From Glycine soja (Eukaryota > Streptophyta > Magnoliopsida > Fabales > Fabaceae), in contig NC_041005.1 of assembly GCF_004193775.1 (NCBI RefSeq), positions 15,843,865-15,907,864 of the forward strand: a stretch of DNA of 64,000 nucleotides. The letters are read 5' to 3'. Below, in pieces: positions 32,958-45,603 of this stretch. Below the pieces are notes generated by a model. It searched no databases, was not told the origin of the DNA, and saw only the letters and a program-made list of their open reading frames with translations. Every line of letters begins with the position of its first letter. Positions within the stretch are counted from its first letter, which is position 1. The translations under genes and the position numbers were made by a program.

Positions 32958-35900
32958 CTAAGCATAATATTGTTTGACGACATCAGAGTTCACGGGTGAA
33001 GGTAGCTCTTCGCCATCCATGTTGGTAAGCACCAGGGCTCCTCCGGAAAAAGCCCTCTTCACAACAAAAGGCCCTTCGTAGTTCGGGGCCCATTTCCCTC
33101 GATGGTCCTTGACAGCATGGGACATTTTCTTTAGCACAAGGTCTCCCTCATGGAACTTGCGTAAGCGTACTTTCTTGTCGAATGCACTCTTCATTCTTTG
33201 CTGGTATAAGCGCCCATGACTCATGGCCGTTAAGCGCTTACCCTCAATGAGGTTGAGCTGATCGTAGCGTGTTTGAGCCCACTCTGATTCCTTTAATCCG
33301 GATTCTGCCAAGATCCTTAATGACGGGACTTCTACCTCGAACGGTAACACCGCCTCCATCCCATATACCAATGAGAACGGCGTTGCCCCAGTTGACGTTC
33401 GCACTGAAGTCCGGTAACCGTGTAACGCGAATGGGAGCATCTCGTGCCAATCCTTGTATGACACGGTCATCTTTTGGATAATCTTTTTGATATTCTTATT
33501 GGCTGCTTCCACGGCTCCATTCATCTTTGGCCGGTAGGGCGTGGAATTGTGATGCTGGATTTTAAACTCCTTGCACATTTCTGCCATCATCTTATTATTC
33601 AGGTTGGTGCCGTTGTCCGTGATAATCTTCCTTGGCAAACCATATCGGCAGATGATCTCTTTCTTAATGAACCTGACCACCACATTCCTCGTGACATTGG
33701 TATACGAAGCCGCCTCGACCCACTTGGTGAAATAATCTATCGCTACGAGGATGAAGCGATGACCATTCGAGGCCTTGGGCTCAATGGCCCCGATGACATC
33801 TATTCCCCACATGGAGAAAGGCCAAGGGGCGGACATGACATTCAGAGGATGTGGTGGGGCATTGACATTATCTGCGAATGCTTGACATTTGTGGCACTTC
33901 CTCACATGGACACAACAATCACTTTCCATGGTAAGCCAGTAATAACCTGCTCTTAAGATCTTCCTGGCCACAGCATGCCCGTTGGCGTGCATTCCAAACG
34001 AGCCCTCATGGACTTCCTCGATCATGTGATTTGCCTCCTTGGCATCCACACATCGCAGGAGTGTCATGTCGTGATTTCTCTTATACAGTGTGCCTCCGCT
34101 CATGAAGAAACTGGCTGCCAACCTCCTCAATGTCCTTTTATCGTTGTCGGCAATCTCTGGCGGGTATTCTTTGCTTACGACATATCGCTTGATGTCGTAA
34201 TACCAAGGTTTTCCGTCCCGTTCCTCTTCCACTTGGCAACAATGTGCGGGTTTGCCACGACACTGAAATTCAATGTAGGGTAGGTCCCCGTGCGGTGTTA
34301 GCTGGAACATAGATGCCAACGTAGCAAGTGCATCCGCCATTTGATTTTCCTCGCGGGGAACATGATGGAAGGAGATCTCATCGAAAGTCTTAGCCAATTC
34401 CTTGATGTAGGCTTTGTAGGGTATCAGCTTGGGATCTCTAGTTTCCCATTCCCCTCTCAGCTGATGGATTACCAACGCTGAGTCGCCGTACACCTTGAGT
34501 AGTTTGACATTGGAGTCAATTGCTGCCTGGACGGCTAGGGCACATGCTTCATATTCGGCCATGTTGTTGGTGCAGTCGAATCCTAGCCTGGCTGTGAAAG
34601 GTACACATTGATTGTCCGGAGAGATCAACACTGCCCCAACGCCATGACCTAGAATGTTCGACGCTCCGTCAAACCATACAGTCCATTTGTCCCGATCTTC
34701 GTCCAACTTTTCCTCGAACAAGGCCATGATGTCCTCATCCGGGAATTCCGGATGCATGGGCTGGTAGTCGTTAAGAGGCTGCTGAGCCAAATAATCTGCC
34801 AAAGCGCTTCCTTTTATCGCCTTTTGGGTGACGTAGACTATATCAAACTCAGATAGCAAGACTTGCCACCGGGCGATTCGTCCTGTGAGAGCTGGCTTTT
34901 CAAAGATGTACTTGACCGGGTCCATTTTGGATATCAACCAGGTAGTATGGCTCAGCATGTACTGCCTTAAGCGATGGGACGCCCATACTAAAGCACAACA
35001 CGTTCTTTCGAGCAAGGAGTAATTCATCTCACAGGTCGTGAACTTCTTACTTAGGTAGTAAACAACGCGCTCTTTCTTCCCGGATTCGTCATGTTGCCCC
35101 AGCATACACCCCATTGATTCGTCCAAGATTGTCATGTACAAAATGAGAGGCCTTCCCGGTACTGGTGGCATAAGCACGGGAGGACTCATTAAGCATTTTT
35201 TGATCCTTCCAAAAGCCTCTTGGCAATCCTCATTCCACCGATCAGTTTGGTTTTTGCGCAAGAGTTTAAACAACGGCTCACAAATGGCGGTGAGCTGCGA
35301 TATGAATCTGGCAATATAATTCAGGCGCCCCAGGAACCCTCGGACTTGCCTCTCTGTACGGGGTTCCGGCATCTCAAGGATAGCCTTCACTTTTTCGGGG
35401 TCTACCTCTATCCCTTTCTGGCTTACAACGAAACCAAGCAATTTCCCTGATTTGACCCCAAAGGTACACTTAGCGGGGTTCAACCTTAATTGATATTTCT
35501 TAATCCTTTCGAACAATTTCCGCAGGTTGACAAGGTGTTCTTCCTCGGATTTAGATTTAGCAATTATGTCGTCCACGTAGACCTCGATTTCTTGATGCAT
35601 CATATCATGGAACAAAGCTACCATGGCCCGTTGATAAGTTGCCCCGGCATTCTTGAGTCCAAAGGACATCACCTTGTAACAGAACGTTCCCCACAGGGTG
35701 ACGAAAGTAGTCTTTTCCATATCCTCGGGCGCCATCTTTATCTGATTGTAACCAGAGAAACCGTCCATGAAGGAAAATAAAGCGAAATTGGCCGTGTTAT
35801 CTACGAGGATATCGATGTGTGGTAAAGGAAAATTGTCCTTGGGACTGGCCCGATTCAGGTCCCGATAATCTACACACATTCGTACTTTCCCATCTTTTTT

Positions 35901-36341
35901 AGGAACTGGTACGATGTTGGCCACCCATTCTGGATACCGAGCGACGGCCAGAAATCCAGCGTCAAATTGCTTCTTCACTTCTTCTTTTATCTTCAAGGAT
36001 GTTTCGGGCTTCATCCTCCTTAGTTTCTGTTTTACCGGGGAACACCCGGGATTTAGAGGTAATCGGTGCTGCACAATGTCAGAACTCAAACCGGGCATAT
36101 CTTGGTATGACCAAGCAAAGATGTCTTGGTAGTCTTTTAGCAGGATTATTAATTCTTCACGGATAGGTGCGGTAATGCCTATACCTATCTTTACTTCCCT
36201 CTTTCCACTGCCAATTCCTAAGTCTACTAGCTCTGTTTCTTCTTGATGAGGCCCCATTTCTTGGTCCTCATGGGCGACCATTCTTTCAAGTTCCGAAGGA
36301 AGTCCCACATCCTCATCTCCTTCATCTTCCGTTTGATTCAT
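32958..36341 (-). CDS. pol: Ogre pol (copy C), intact
   Basis: 1,127 codons, the same length as in copy A and differing at only about a dozen residues by eye (for example RL/RI near 280). YVDD, the second RNase H acidic residues, the integrase finger and the D,D,E triad are all kept. Two intact pol frames in neighbouring copies argue that the family was active recently. Confidence 0.95.
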   Translation of the reverse strand: MNQTEDEGDEDVGLPSELERMVAHEDQEMGPHQEETELVDLGIGSGKREVKIGIGITAPIREELIILLKDYQDIFAWSYQDMPGLSSDIVQHRLPLNPGCSPVKQKLRRMKPETSLKIKEEVKKQFDAGFLAVARYPEWVANIVPVPKKDGKVRMCVDYRDLNRASPKDNFPLPHIDILVDNTANFALFSFMDGFSGYNQIKMAPEDMEKTTFVTLWGTFCYKVMSFGLKNAGATYQRAMVALFHDMMHQEIEVYVDDIIAKSKSEEEHLVNLRKLFERIKKYQLRLNPAKCTFGVKSGKLLGFVVSQKGIEVDPEKVKAILEMPEPRTERQVRGFLGRLNYIARFISQLTAICEPLFKLLRKNQTDRWNEDCQEAFGRIKKCLMSPPVLMPPVPGRPLILYMTILDESMGCMLGQHDESGKKERVVYYLSKKFTTCEMNYSLLERTCCALVWASHRLRQYMLSHTTWLISKMDPVKYIFEKPALTGRIARWQVLLSEFDIVYVTQKAIKGSALADYLAQQPLNDYQPMHPEFPDEDIMALFEEKLDEDRDKWTVWFDGASNILGHGVGAVLISPDNQCVPFTARLGFDCTNNMAEYEACALAVQAAIDSNVKLLKVYGDSALVIHQLRGEWETRDPKLIPYKAYIKELAKTFDEISFHHVPREENQMADALATLASMFQLTPHGDLPYIEFQCRGKPAHCCQVEEERDGKPWYYDIKRYVVSKEYPPEIADNDKRTLRRLAASFFMSGGTLYKRNHDMTLLRCVDAKEANHMIEEVHEGSFGMHANGHAVARKILRAGYYWLTMESDCCVHVRKCHKCQAFADNVNAPPHPLNVMSAPWPFSMWGIDVIGAIEPKASNGHRFILVAIDYFTKWVEAASYTNVTRNVVVRFIKKEIICRYGLPRKIITDNGTNLNNKMMAEMCKEFKIQHHNSTPYRPKMNGAVEAANKNIKKIIQKMTVSYKDWHEMLPFALHGYRTSVRTSTGATPFSLVYGMEAVLPFEVEVPSLRILAESGLKESEWAQTRYDQLNLIEGKRLTAMSHGRLYQQRMKSAFDKKVRLRKFHEGDLVLKKMSHAVKDHRGKWAPNYEGPFVVKRAFSGGALVLTNMDGEELPSPVNSDVVKQYYA

Positions 36342-36584
36342 CTCTTGCTCGAAGTCGATAGACGGGTCCCAGGTATTAGTACCTTCGGGGGACTCGTCAT
36401 CGGATCTGCCGTTTCAGAAAAAGAAGTAAACATGCAAATGAATGAGAATGGGTAGAGACCAGGAACAGATGAAGCAAGATCCTTGTATTATAAATTCAAA
36501 AACAAAAGACACAAAGCCTTAACAAAAGGAAAACTCTAAAGCCTAGGCCCAACTATAGAGCTTTTAAAACCGTAAAGGTTTACA
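36342..36584 (-). other. pro-pol junction, candidate intron retained (copy C)
   Basis: The same acceptor-like site as in copy A (TTTACTTCTTTTTCTGAAAC then GGCAG). Unlike the two 3' introns, this segment is still present in copy C. Confidence 0.5.
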
Positions 36585-39500
36585 TTATGCTTGTTGCGTA
36601 AATGTCGGGGCGTTCCTCCACTCGCCAATTTCCCAGCTGGAAATCAGGAGGCATGGTCGTACCAAATCCAAAGTACTCGGAATATCATCTTCGCATATCG
36701 CGAACGCTTGACCTTTGTCTCCCGAACCCGCGCTTATAAAGCTTCTACTTATGTGGCAGGGCGGGCTTCCTTCACCTTCTTGTCTCCAACGCGAACTTTG
36801 ACCATTGTTCTTCCTTCCCGCAATGCTTCTTTTCATGTCTGCCTGAGTGGGCTTATAGCCTAAACCATACTTCCCACGATTTCCTTGAGTATTTATCAGG
36901 CTAGTTATGCCGCCGTTGTTTTTTCCTAAACCCATCCCGGGTTCAAAACCGTTCCCCAACATAACTCGGGCCATCATTACCGCTGCATCGGACAGACAAG
37001 GTTGCCCAAAGAGGGAGTCCACGGAGGAAATGCTGACCACCTCAAAAGACTGGAGAGCAGTTTCTAACGATTCTTCTGCGGCTTCCACATAAGGCATGGA
37101 GGATGGGCAACTTACCAAGATATCTTCCTCGCCTGACACGATGACCAAGTGCCCCTCCACTATGAATTTTAGCTTTTGGTGGAGCGTAGACGGCACGACT
37201 CCCACTGAGTGGATCCACGGGCGCCCCAACAGGCAGCTGTAGGGGGGGTTAATATCCATTATTTGGAAGGTGACTTGACAGGTGTGAGGGCCTATTTGTA
37301 CTGGGAGATCGATCTCTCCCCTAACCTCTCGGCGAGTGCCGTCGAAGGCCCGAACCACCATTGAACTTGGTTTTAAGTGGGAAACATTGAATGGTAACTT
37401 CTCCAAAGTGCTCTTAGGCATCACGTTTAAACTGGAACCATTATCGATGAGTACCTTGGCTACGATATGGTCCATACACTTGACTGACACGTGTAAAGCC
37501 TTATTATGCCCTCTCCCCTCGGCGGGGATTTCTTCTTCGGCGAAGGCAAGATAGTTGTTGGCAGTGATATTGTTGACCAGCCCTCCGAAACCTTCTACCG
37601 AGATATCTTGGGCCACGTGAGCCTCGTTCAGCACTTTTACAGCAGAGCCCGATGAGGCTCGGAGCTCATAAGTAACTCCAGCAGCGAGACCCTAGCCGGG
37701 GTTTTGTTGAGCTGTTCGATAACCTTGAATTCGCTCTGCTGAATTATGCGAAGGAACTCGCTGGCTTCCTCTAGCGACACCTCCTTTCTACCATCCTTTT
37801 TCTCTGGGGGCCCCTTTGCTGGAATATCTTTATTCGAAGCGTGGGGTGCTTCGCCATCTTGTTCCTCCACCACTTTTCCTTTTCCTTTGACGTCGGCGGG
37901 TTGGACTGGTAGGTCCGGAGGTGCGAACACACGACCACTACGGGTCACACCACTCAGCCCCGTGATATTTGTTACTTTAGCTGACAGCGAGCTGACGTCA
38001 GTGACTTCTTCTTCCTTCTTCCCCGGAGGTGTATATCTCCACGGGACCGCGTGACTATTTTGATACGGGAAAGGAACAGGTTTGGCCATTAAGGGGTGCC
38101 CGGGCTTTTGCGAGGCTGCACTTTTAGTGAAGTATATCACCAAGGGTTTGGGCTTCGCAACACCGCTCCCCTCCGTAGATTGCATGCATATATGCTGCTC
38201 TTCTTTTCCTTCAATGCCGACTTCTAGTCGACCTGGTCTATCATCCGCTGTAACAATTCCTCTACTTCCAAACACGTCTCCATGTCATGCATCTCGCCGG
38301 AATGTAGCAGACAGGAATCCTCCTTACACCCACTATGGGGAATTACACCTCCCTTTTGTAGGGCCTCAAAGATAAACCTCCTAGGGGTTGCCACATCTCT
38401 TAAAGGTTTAGACCTGTGGGGCCTATCGGATTCAACTGCATTAACTGCTCCCCCTCCATGATTGGCGAGCGGGTTGGTCCTCACATTGGGCCGATCCTCT
38501 TGGAAAGTCAGCCATCCGGCATCCATTAAATGTTGGACCTTGTATTTAAGGGCCAAGCATTTTTCGACGGAATGCCCCGGGACACCCCCATGGTACTTGC
38601 AAGTTGCATTAGGGTCATACCACTTCGGGAAAGGGGGTTCGAGGACCCTTCCGGGAGTTACCACGGCCAAATGATTGGCGATGAGGGATGGTAGAAGATC
38701 TTCGTACGTCATTGGGAGCGGGGTGAATTCCGGCAATGGCCTCGGAGGGAAGTTCCTTGTCGTGTTGGAATTACCGGCCGGTCGAGTCGTGTTCGGAGTT
38801 GGAACTTGGGGAGCTTCCCTCTGGGTGGGTGCCTTAGGCTGCACGGGTGTTGAACTAGAGGCGTTCCCCAGCATGAGCCGAGAAGCTTGGGTGATGTTGC
38901 GCGTACTGATGGGTACCATGAGGTGTTTGCTGGGGTTTGACCCACGCGGGTGTTGAAGAGACGGCATGGGCATCTCCTTCCTTCCTTTTTGCCCCTGTGC
39001 CCCGATTCTTTTGGCATTCACGTTTGTGGAGGAAACGTAATCAAACTTTCCTCTCTTCAATCCAACCTCGATTCTTTCCCCGGCAAACACCAGATCCGCA
39101 AAGCTGGACGGCATGTAACCCACTAGCTTCTCATAGTAGAACACTGGCAGAGTGTCTACCATCATGGTGATCATCTCTCTCTCAACCATGGGAGGAGCTA
39201 CTTGTGCCGCCAAATCCCTCCATCGCTGCGCATATTCTTTAAAGGTTTCACCCTCTTTCTTGAACATATTCTGCAGTTGAGTACGGTCAGGAGCCATATC
39301 AGAATTGTACTGATACTGCCTTAGGAAGGCGGTAATCAGATCCTTCCAAGTACGGATACGGGAAGCTTCCAAATTAGTGTACCACACTACCGCAGCTCCG
39401 GCCAAGCTATCCTGAAAGAAGTGTATCAACAGCTTTTCATCTTTAGAATGGGCGCCCATCTTACGGCAGTACATTTTGAGATGGTTTTTGGGACAAGTCG

Positions 39501-40179
39501 TCCCTTTATACTTGTCGAAGTCCGGCACTTTGAACTTCGGGGGAATAACAACATCGGGTACTAAGCAAAGATCCGTCATGTCTGCAAACGGATAGTCCCC
39601 AAATCCTTCCACAGCCCTCAATCTTTCCTCAAGGAGATCGAGCTTCCTCCTTTCTTCAGTTGCCGGGGGCGGCCCTTCCATAGACAAAACTATTGGCGAT
39701 GCTGCGATGTTGGGTTGAGGCAACGTGCCTGGTGCCGGCCCTTCGGGGATCGGGGGATAAAACTCGACATCCCTCCGAGCATAATCTTGAGGGTCTTTAT
39801 GGACTTCGTCGGGCTGCTGAGGAGGCTCTTTTTCATGGACGGGAGAAGCAATGTGGCCCGCATCTTCTTGCAAGATGGGTGGTGAATAGTTGGGCGGCAA
39901 TCCATAAGGGTAAGCCGCTCGGTTGTATCCCAGGTGAGGGCTGCCATCGTGCCCCAGTGTGTCCCTTCCCCGTCCTACTATGTTTGAGGGAGGATGGTGC
40001 GTAGTTGCCAAGAGAGTCGGGTCTGCTTCGGCAGCCGAACTGACAGCGGCGGCAGTGGCCGCGTTCTTCTCCATGAGCTGCTTCATACCTAACATGGCCT
40101 CCATCATGGAGGCCATTTGTTCTTTCAGAGCCGACATGTCGGCTTTCATCTGTTCCTGCGTCTCCTCTTGATCACCCAT
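36585..40179 (-). pseudogene. gag-pro: Ogre gag-pro (copy C), two 1-bp deletions
   Basis: Gag starts at the ATG 40,177-40,179 and reads through the gag domain and zinc-knuckle region without the break seen in copy A. One T is missing at about 38,234 (ACCTGG against ACCTTGG in A) and one at about 37,641 (TTACAGCAG against TTACTAGCAG in A). Between them gag continues in frame into the protease linker, so gag and protease were one reading frame. From about 37,634 the protease (LIDNGSSLNV) and the G-patch-like tail (GMGLGKNNGGI) are open to the stop at 36,585. Lesions in A and C fall at different places. Confidence 0.83.
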
Positions 40180-40414
40180 CGTTCTAGATTTGGATCTGGT
40201 GCGATAGGGATCCCTTGCGGCGCGTTTAGTTATGGTGTTTTTCCCTAAAAAACCAAACGTGAGGAGTGGGTAAAGAAAGAAAATGCATGCTAGAGATGAG
40301 ATGTAGGAGTGATTTGATTTGCACAAGCTTTTGGAGTAGAAACATGGGACCAACTCATTTTATTTCAAAAAGGAAGTCATATCTAGTCAAGGTCTGAGAG
40401 ACCATACAAGTTTC

Positions 40415-42280
40415 CTAACGATTTCTAATTATGTGGGCCATTAAGTCTATCATATGCTGACAATAGCCGAGAAGCCCATGAATCTCTTCGGGGGCGGAGT
40501 AGGTGTCTGCCATCGCCTTGGCCTTGGCTAACAATCGGGGAAGTTCTTGACTCCCGTTCAAGGTAAGAGCAAACCGATCCATCCACATGGTTGCCTCTTG
40601 GTGTAAAGAGTCGATCACCCTTCCTCTAGCCTCTTTTTCCGCGTATACTTGGGCATACTCATCCGCGATTCTATGCTCATGGGCCGTGGCTAGACCTAAC
40701 TCTTCTTGGTACTTGGCGATGATAGCTAACATGTTGGTCTCTGTCTCGCATAAACGCTGAGACAAGCTTCTTTTGGACCTTGAACAAGCAATCAACTCCT
40801 CTTTCAGAACCATGCTATGTGCTCGCGACTGGTCCCTTTCTTCCCTTCGCAACTTGAGTTCATTATTGCTACCCCATAGAGCTCCGCGAAATTTGTTCCG
40901 GCCATACTCTTCCTTGCGAGCCCTCTTGGTCTCTTGTTCAAGGGCTCTTGCGGTAATTGCATTCTCTTCCCGTAACCCGGCACACTCCTTCCGAACGTGT
41001 GTAGCAGCCAACTTGAACTTCTCCTTGGCGAGTTTTGCCTTTCCTAACTCGCTTTTGAGAGCTTGGACTTCTTCGTCCTCTTCCGGTGCTTCAAAATTCT
41101 CTTTGCTGACGACTTTTAACTTGGCGAGCCAATCTAAACCTCGTATGCGAACTTTCAGCCATTCGTGGTACCCACCAATGATGCCATTACGAATGCCTCT
41201 AAGCTCTTGATCTTTCCTTAACGGGGTTTCCCATGCCTTATGGATTCTTTGTATAGTCTTGGAATTTTGTGCGCCGAGATCCCTCACAAGGAAAGGAGAC
41301 ATGCTTTCTTCCGTCGGTGCTCCCCTCATGGGGTACCCTAGTTGTCTTATAGCGAGCGTGGGATTGTAATTAATACAACCCCTCGTTCCTACAAGCGGAA
41401 TGTTTGGGTATCTTCCACATGAGAAAATGACTCCTTCTTTTCCTTCCTTCCATCGGGGGAACCAACTGATTGTTCTACCTCCTATCCCGGCCAAGAGCTG
41501 GTCCCAATCCATTCTCCTCTTTTCAGTACACGAGCGATGGCTCAGGAGCGGACATGGATGTCTTGTGTCTTGTTGGAACAAGTGTGAAACCAACCAAACA
41601 TAGAGGGCGGGTAAGCAACAGATGATCCGTGCGCTACTCTTCTCGCACCTTCGGTCAAATGTGTCAAATAGATCTGCCAAGACAGCTACCACCGGACTTT
41701 CCTTGCTATGGTGGTAGGCAAGGAAAGCGTCGATTGCTGCTAGGTCTACCAAACCATCCACGTTTGGAAAGAGGACGACCCCAAAAATTAGCAAAGCTAA
41801 CACATCCATAAACGGGACCCAGTCTCCTTGATTGGCCATACCCCTCGCCTTGTCTTCTAGGTACTTCTGTGGTAGGCCCGCTATGCCGTTCCGAGTCTGT
41901 TTTATGCGGTCCAAACCTCTTGCTGAATCCTTGACCACAGTTGCAATTCTGCTCAAAGAGGGGAGACATCCGGAGGAAAGATATGGTTTTCTTCCCCCGA
42001 GAGGACATCCTAGAATTTCTTCAAATTCTTCAATGGTTGGTACTAATTGGAAGTCTCCGAATGTGAAGCATCTCAAAGGCTAGTCGTAGTATTGGGTGAG
42101 TGATGCAATGGCTTCTATGGACACCTCTGCTATGGTCAACTCTAAGATCTTTCCGTAAGTCTTGCGGAAGGCTTGACTTTGGAGGGGTTCCATCAACCGC
42201 CCTAATTCCTTGATGCTGGTGGTATCTAGGTTTTTGACCTTGACTTGGTAGAACCTCTTGCCGGTTTGATTTGTTCCCAT
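40415..42280 (-). pseudogene. Ogre ORF1 (copy C), one amber stop
   Basis: Equivalent to the intact ORF1 of copy A, with the ATG at 42,278-42,280. The CAG codon of the motif YYDQP is TAG here, near 42,079, about 67 codons in. The rest (553 codons) is open, with the C-terminal coiled-coil region. A CAG-to-TAG change is what deamination of a CHG-methylated cytosine would give. Confidence 0.85.
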
Positions 42281-43122
42281 GCTTACTAAAGTGAGACAAA
42301 AGCTGGTGCAAATCAAAACTCCGATATCTCATGGGTGGGATGGATGAATGCATGATGGAATGCATATGACACAGATGCAATCTAGGAATGCGGGGGTCCG
42401 GGGAATTTGTCCCCTTCTTAGATACGACGTCTAGGGGTAGCGAAATGCCCCAACGCACGTTTTTAAGAAGGCGACACGGACCCTCCGTTGGTTTGTTTAC
42501 AGTAGGGATCAAGACAGAACCCATATGCAATGCCTATGCAAAAGACACAATGCGGGAATGTGCACAGTATGACAATATTTACCGAACATAAGCAAAAGGG
42601 TATATGATACTCATGCATGGCAGTGTGAAAAATGGCACGCAGCGTGTTTGCTTCGTGCCCCTATTTAAGGGACCTATAAGGGAGAGAACTAACTAGGCTT
42701 TTAGCAATAATCCCCAAGGTAGTTATATCTCTCTTGATGGTTTCTAGAGGTATCATCCCCTTTGAAGAACATATTGTAGCAGTAGGGACTACTAGCAACA
42801 ATAGGTTTTCAAAGAGAAAAGCTCTAGATGAGGGTTCACTGTAATCAAGCAAGTCGGAGACCTAGCATGATCACAGATTCACCTCCACTCCTTATGCTCC
42901 CATGAACCCGGGTATAGGGCCCTTTTTCACTCACAGTGTGTGCAAATAGTGTTGGTGTTTGTGTGCATCAAATGAATAAATATTTACTTCATGCATACAT
43001 TTAAAACGCACTAAAAGCAACAACGAGTTTATATACACAAGAACATAATGAAAGGAAACCAACAAAGGGGTAAGTCACGGTAAAACATTGCACAAAATTA
43101 AATGGCCTAACTCTCTAAAAAC
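42281..43122 (-). other. Ogre 5' leader (copy C)
   Basis: Nearly identical to A 16,694-17,531. No gene seen. Confidence 0.6.
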
Positions 43123-43142
43123 TGTCCCCAGTGGAGTCGCCA
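43123..43142 (-). other. Primer binding site, tRNA-Arg type (copy C)
   Basis: The minus strand reads TGGCGACTCCACTGGGGACA, 2 nt from the LTR end, differing from copy A only in the last base. Confidence 0.8.
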
Positions 43143-43144
43143 AC

Positions 43145-44802
43145 TGTCACAACCTACCCTTCGGCGGGAGGGCGACGCGTGACTCGCGGGATGCGTGTTC
43201 CACGAAAGGAATACGCGCGGAGTCGCCACCAACGTTTATTTGAGGAAAACGTCGGAAAAACCGAAAAAGACGCGATCTACGAACTTTTAAGTGAAAGGTT
43301 CGGGAGTTGTATTTACGCACGGGGAAGGTATTAGCACCCCACACGTCCGCCCCAAGGGACGGCAGCCTTTAATCGAATGTGCAAACATGACTTTGATTTT
43401 TTATGTTCCCCTTTTTTTTATGTCCTTATATCCTTTATACCCTTTTTATATTTTTCTTTTTTGTGTGGTCGACAAGGGTGTTTCCCTTTGCTCCTACGTA
43501 TTCCTCAATTTGGGATGAGAAAATCAGACCTACGTAGTTCTTTTTTATCAAGTGATTCTTTTTTACTTTAAGAGGTGATCATTTTAAGGCGTTGGACCTT
43601 AAAAATGATCCATTTTACTTAGTGAGGAAATGAAATGACAAACTTCAAAAGCCTATTTTTTATGGACGAGCTTGACTAGGCGAATTGATTTTAGCCTTTA
43701 GTTTCACTTTAGTTATTAATCAATTCGATTAAGAATGAGAAATCCCAAAGAGAAAACGTCCACTTGATTTTCCGCTTTATTTTACTAAAAGATGTCTTTT
43801 TGATTATTATATTATTTTTTACCTCTTTTTGATTTCCAACGTGGTTACGGCACGACCGAACGGTCGGAATTTATTTTAACCGAAGTTAATGGATAATACA
43901 ATTCAAACGTTCGGTGGAAATTTATTTTATTTTTAAGTTAAGCGAGAAATGACTTAAGTAAAATGGCTTAAGCACGTCAACAGGGGGTATAAAAAGTAAA
44001 CAAAACGAGAATAAAAATGCACGAAACACAATGTGGACCACTACGGGCACATAGAATGAATCGAAAAGCTTGGTTCGAGGTACTTACCCGTTGAAGATCG
44101 AAGAACGATGAAGAACGAATGAAGAACGTCGAAGAACGGTTGAAATCTTTGCGAAATTCCTCACGGAAAACGTTACGGAAACGTTTCGGAAGCGCCTCGG
44201 CTTAGATTTTCTTCACGGAAACAATTTTTCCAAGCAAATTCGAAAGAGAGAGAAGTGCCTAAGGGGCTGAACCCCTTCCTTCTTCACTTCCTCCCCTATT
44301 TATAGCAAAATAGGGGAGGTGGTTGCCGCCCAGCTCGCCCAGGCGAGCAGGGTTGCTTCCTCCAGAAGCAACCGCCTTCTGGAGGAATATTCCGGAGGGC
44401 CCAAGTGGGCCTGGGTGCTATTTGCACCCCCATTTTTACTAAGTACACCCCCCTCTGCTGTTTTTTGGTGATTCTTTTTTCGTAAAGTTACGGAAATTTA
44501 CGAATTTCGTAACGATACTTGTTTTCTTTCCGTAATGTTACGGAACCTTGCGGATTACATAATCATCCCCTTTTTGACTTACGGAATGTTACGGAACCTC
44601 ACTTAATTATGCAACGATGCTTCCATTTGATTTCCGGTGTGTCACGGAAACTTACGGATTGTGCATCAATATTTTTTTGGTTTTTCGGCATGTCCTGGAA
44701 TTTCACAAATTGCCTAATGATGGGTGCCAAGCACCTCACGAGGACCAAAGAATGGTCGCACGTCATCGAGCAAAGGTCCCCGGACGAAATTAGGGTATGA
44801 CA
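43145..44802 (-). repeat. Complete Ogre LTR (5' LTR of copy C)
   Basis: 1,658 bp, plus strand TGTCACAACC...GGGTATGACA, so TG...CA in both senses. The TATA box lies at 44,295-44,304 on the minus strand. One copy of the GCTCGCCCAGGCGAGC palindrome (44,333-44,348) and the TTACGGAA cluster lie upstream of it. The outer flank AAAAG(AAG)4 is identical to element G at 49,830, which locates the insertion point inside G's LTR. Confidence 0.92.
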
Positions 44803-45603
44803 AAAAGAAGAAGAAGAAGAACTTCAAAGAGATTTCAAGGCTTGTAAAGGATTGATTGGAAAAGCAAAAGTATTCAAGATTGTTGTTAGAAAGATTTATA
44901 TAGAATACAAAACAAAGCCTTGCTTTTATAGACTCTTCATGTCTGGTCAAGAAGGCCATTCAGAAGAGTTATAACTTTTTAGAAAAACTTAAAACCCATT
45001 TAAAAAAGTCAAAACCTTTTTGAAGAGTTACATCTTTTGATTTTTCAGAAACAGTCACTGGTAATCGATTACCAAATAAGTGTAATCGATCACACAAAGC
45101 TTTTGAGTGAAAGGATGTAACTCTTCACATTTAAATTTGAATTTCAACGTTCAAGGGCACTGGTAATCGATTACCAAAACATTGTAATCGATTACAGCCT
45201 TTTGAAAATATTTGGAATGTTGTAAATTCAGTTTGAAAAGTTTTTCAAACTCATTTTGCTACTGGTAATCTATTACAACAATATGGTAATCGATTACCTG
45301 AGAGTAAAAACTCTTTGGTAAAGGTTTTGTCAAAAACTCATGTGCTATTCAAAGTTTTGAAAAAACTTTTTAATACTTATCTTGATTGAGTCTTTTCTTC
45401 ATTCTTGAATCTTGATCTTGATTCTTGAGATCTTGAATCCTTCTTGATTCTTGAACTCTTGACTGTTCTTGATTCACTTGAGTTGTTCTTTGATCTTTGA
45501 GCTTTTTGTTCATCACCTTTGTCATCATCTTTTGTTGTCATCATTGTTATCATCAAAACACCTTTGAATCATTTTTGATTCATCATGAAGCTTTGCTTCC
45601 ACA
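44803..45603 (-). repeat. 3' LTR of element G (part right of the Ogre insertion)
   Basis: Matches 49,830-50,626. It ends ...GCTTCCACA (minus: TGTGGAAGC) beside the PPT. It contains four to five GGTAATCGATTACC-type palindromes (45,060-45,298) and a minus-strand TATAAAAG near 44,923. Confidence 0.9.

Larger units (their letters stand above)
29723..44802 (-). mobile_element. Ogre copy C: 5' LTR plus most of the interior, introns removed
   Basis: Colinear with copy A from 3,079 to 17,553 and near-identical in sequence, but lacking exactly the two introns of A. The 3' end (tandem array, PPT, 3' LTR) is missing at the junction with copy B. The 5' LTR is complete. Flank analysis shows it inserted into the 3' LTR of copia element G. 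Pol and aORF are intact; ORF1 has one amber stop and gag-pro has frameshifts. Confidence 0.85.
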
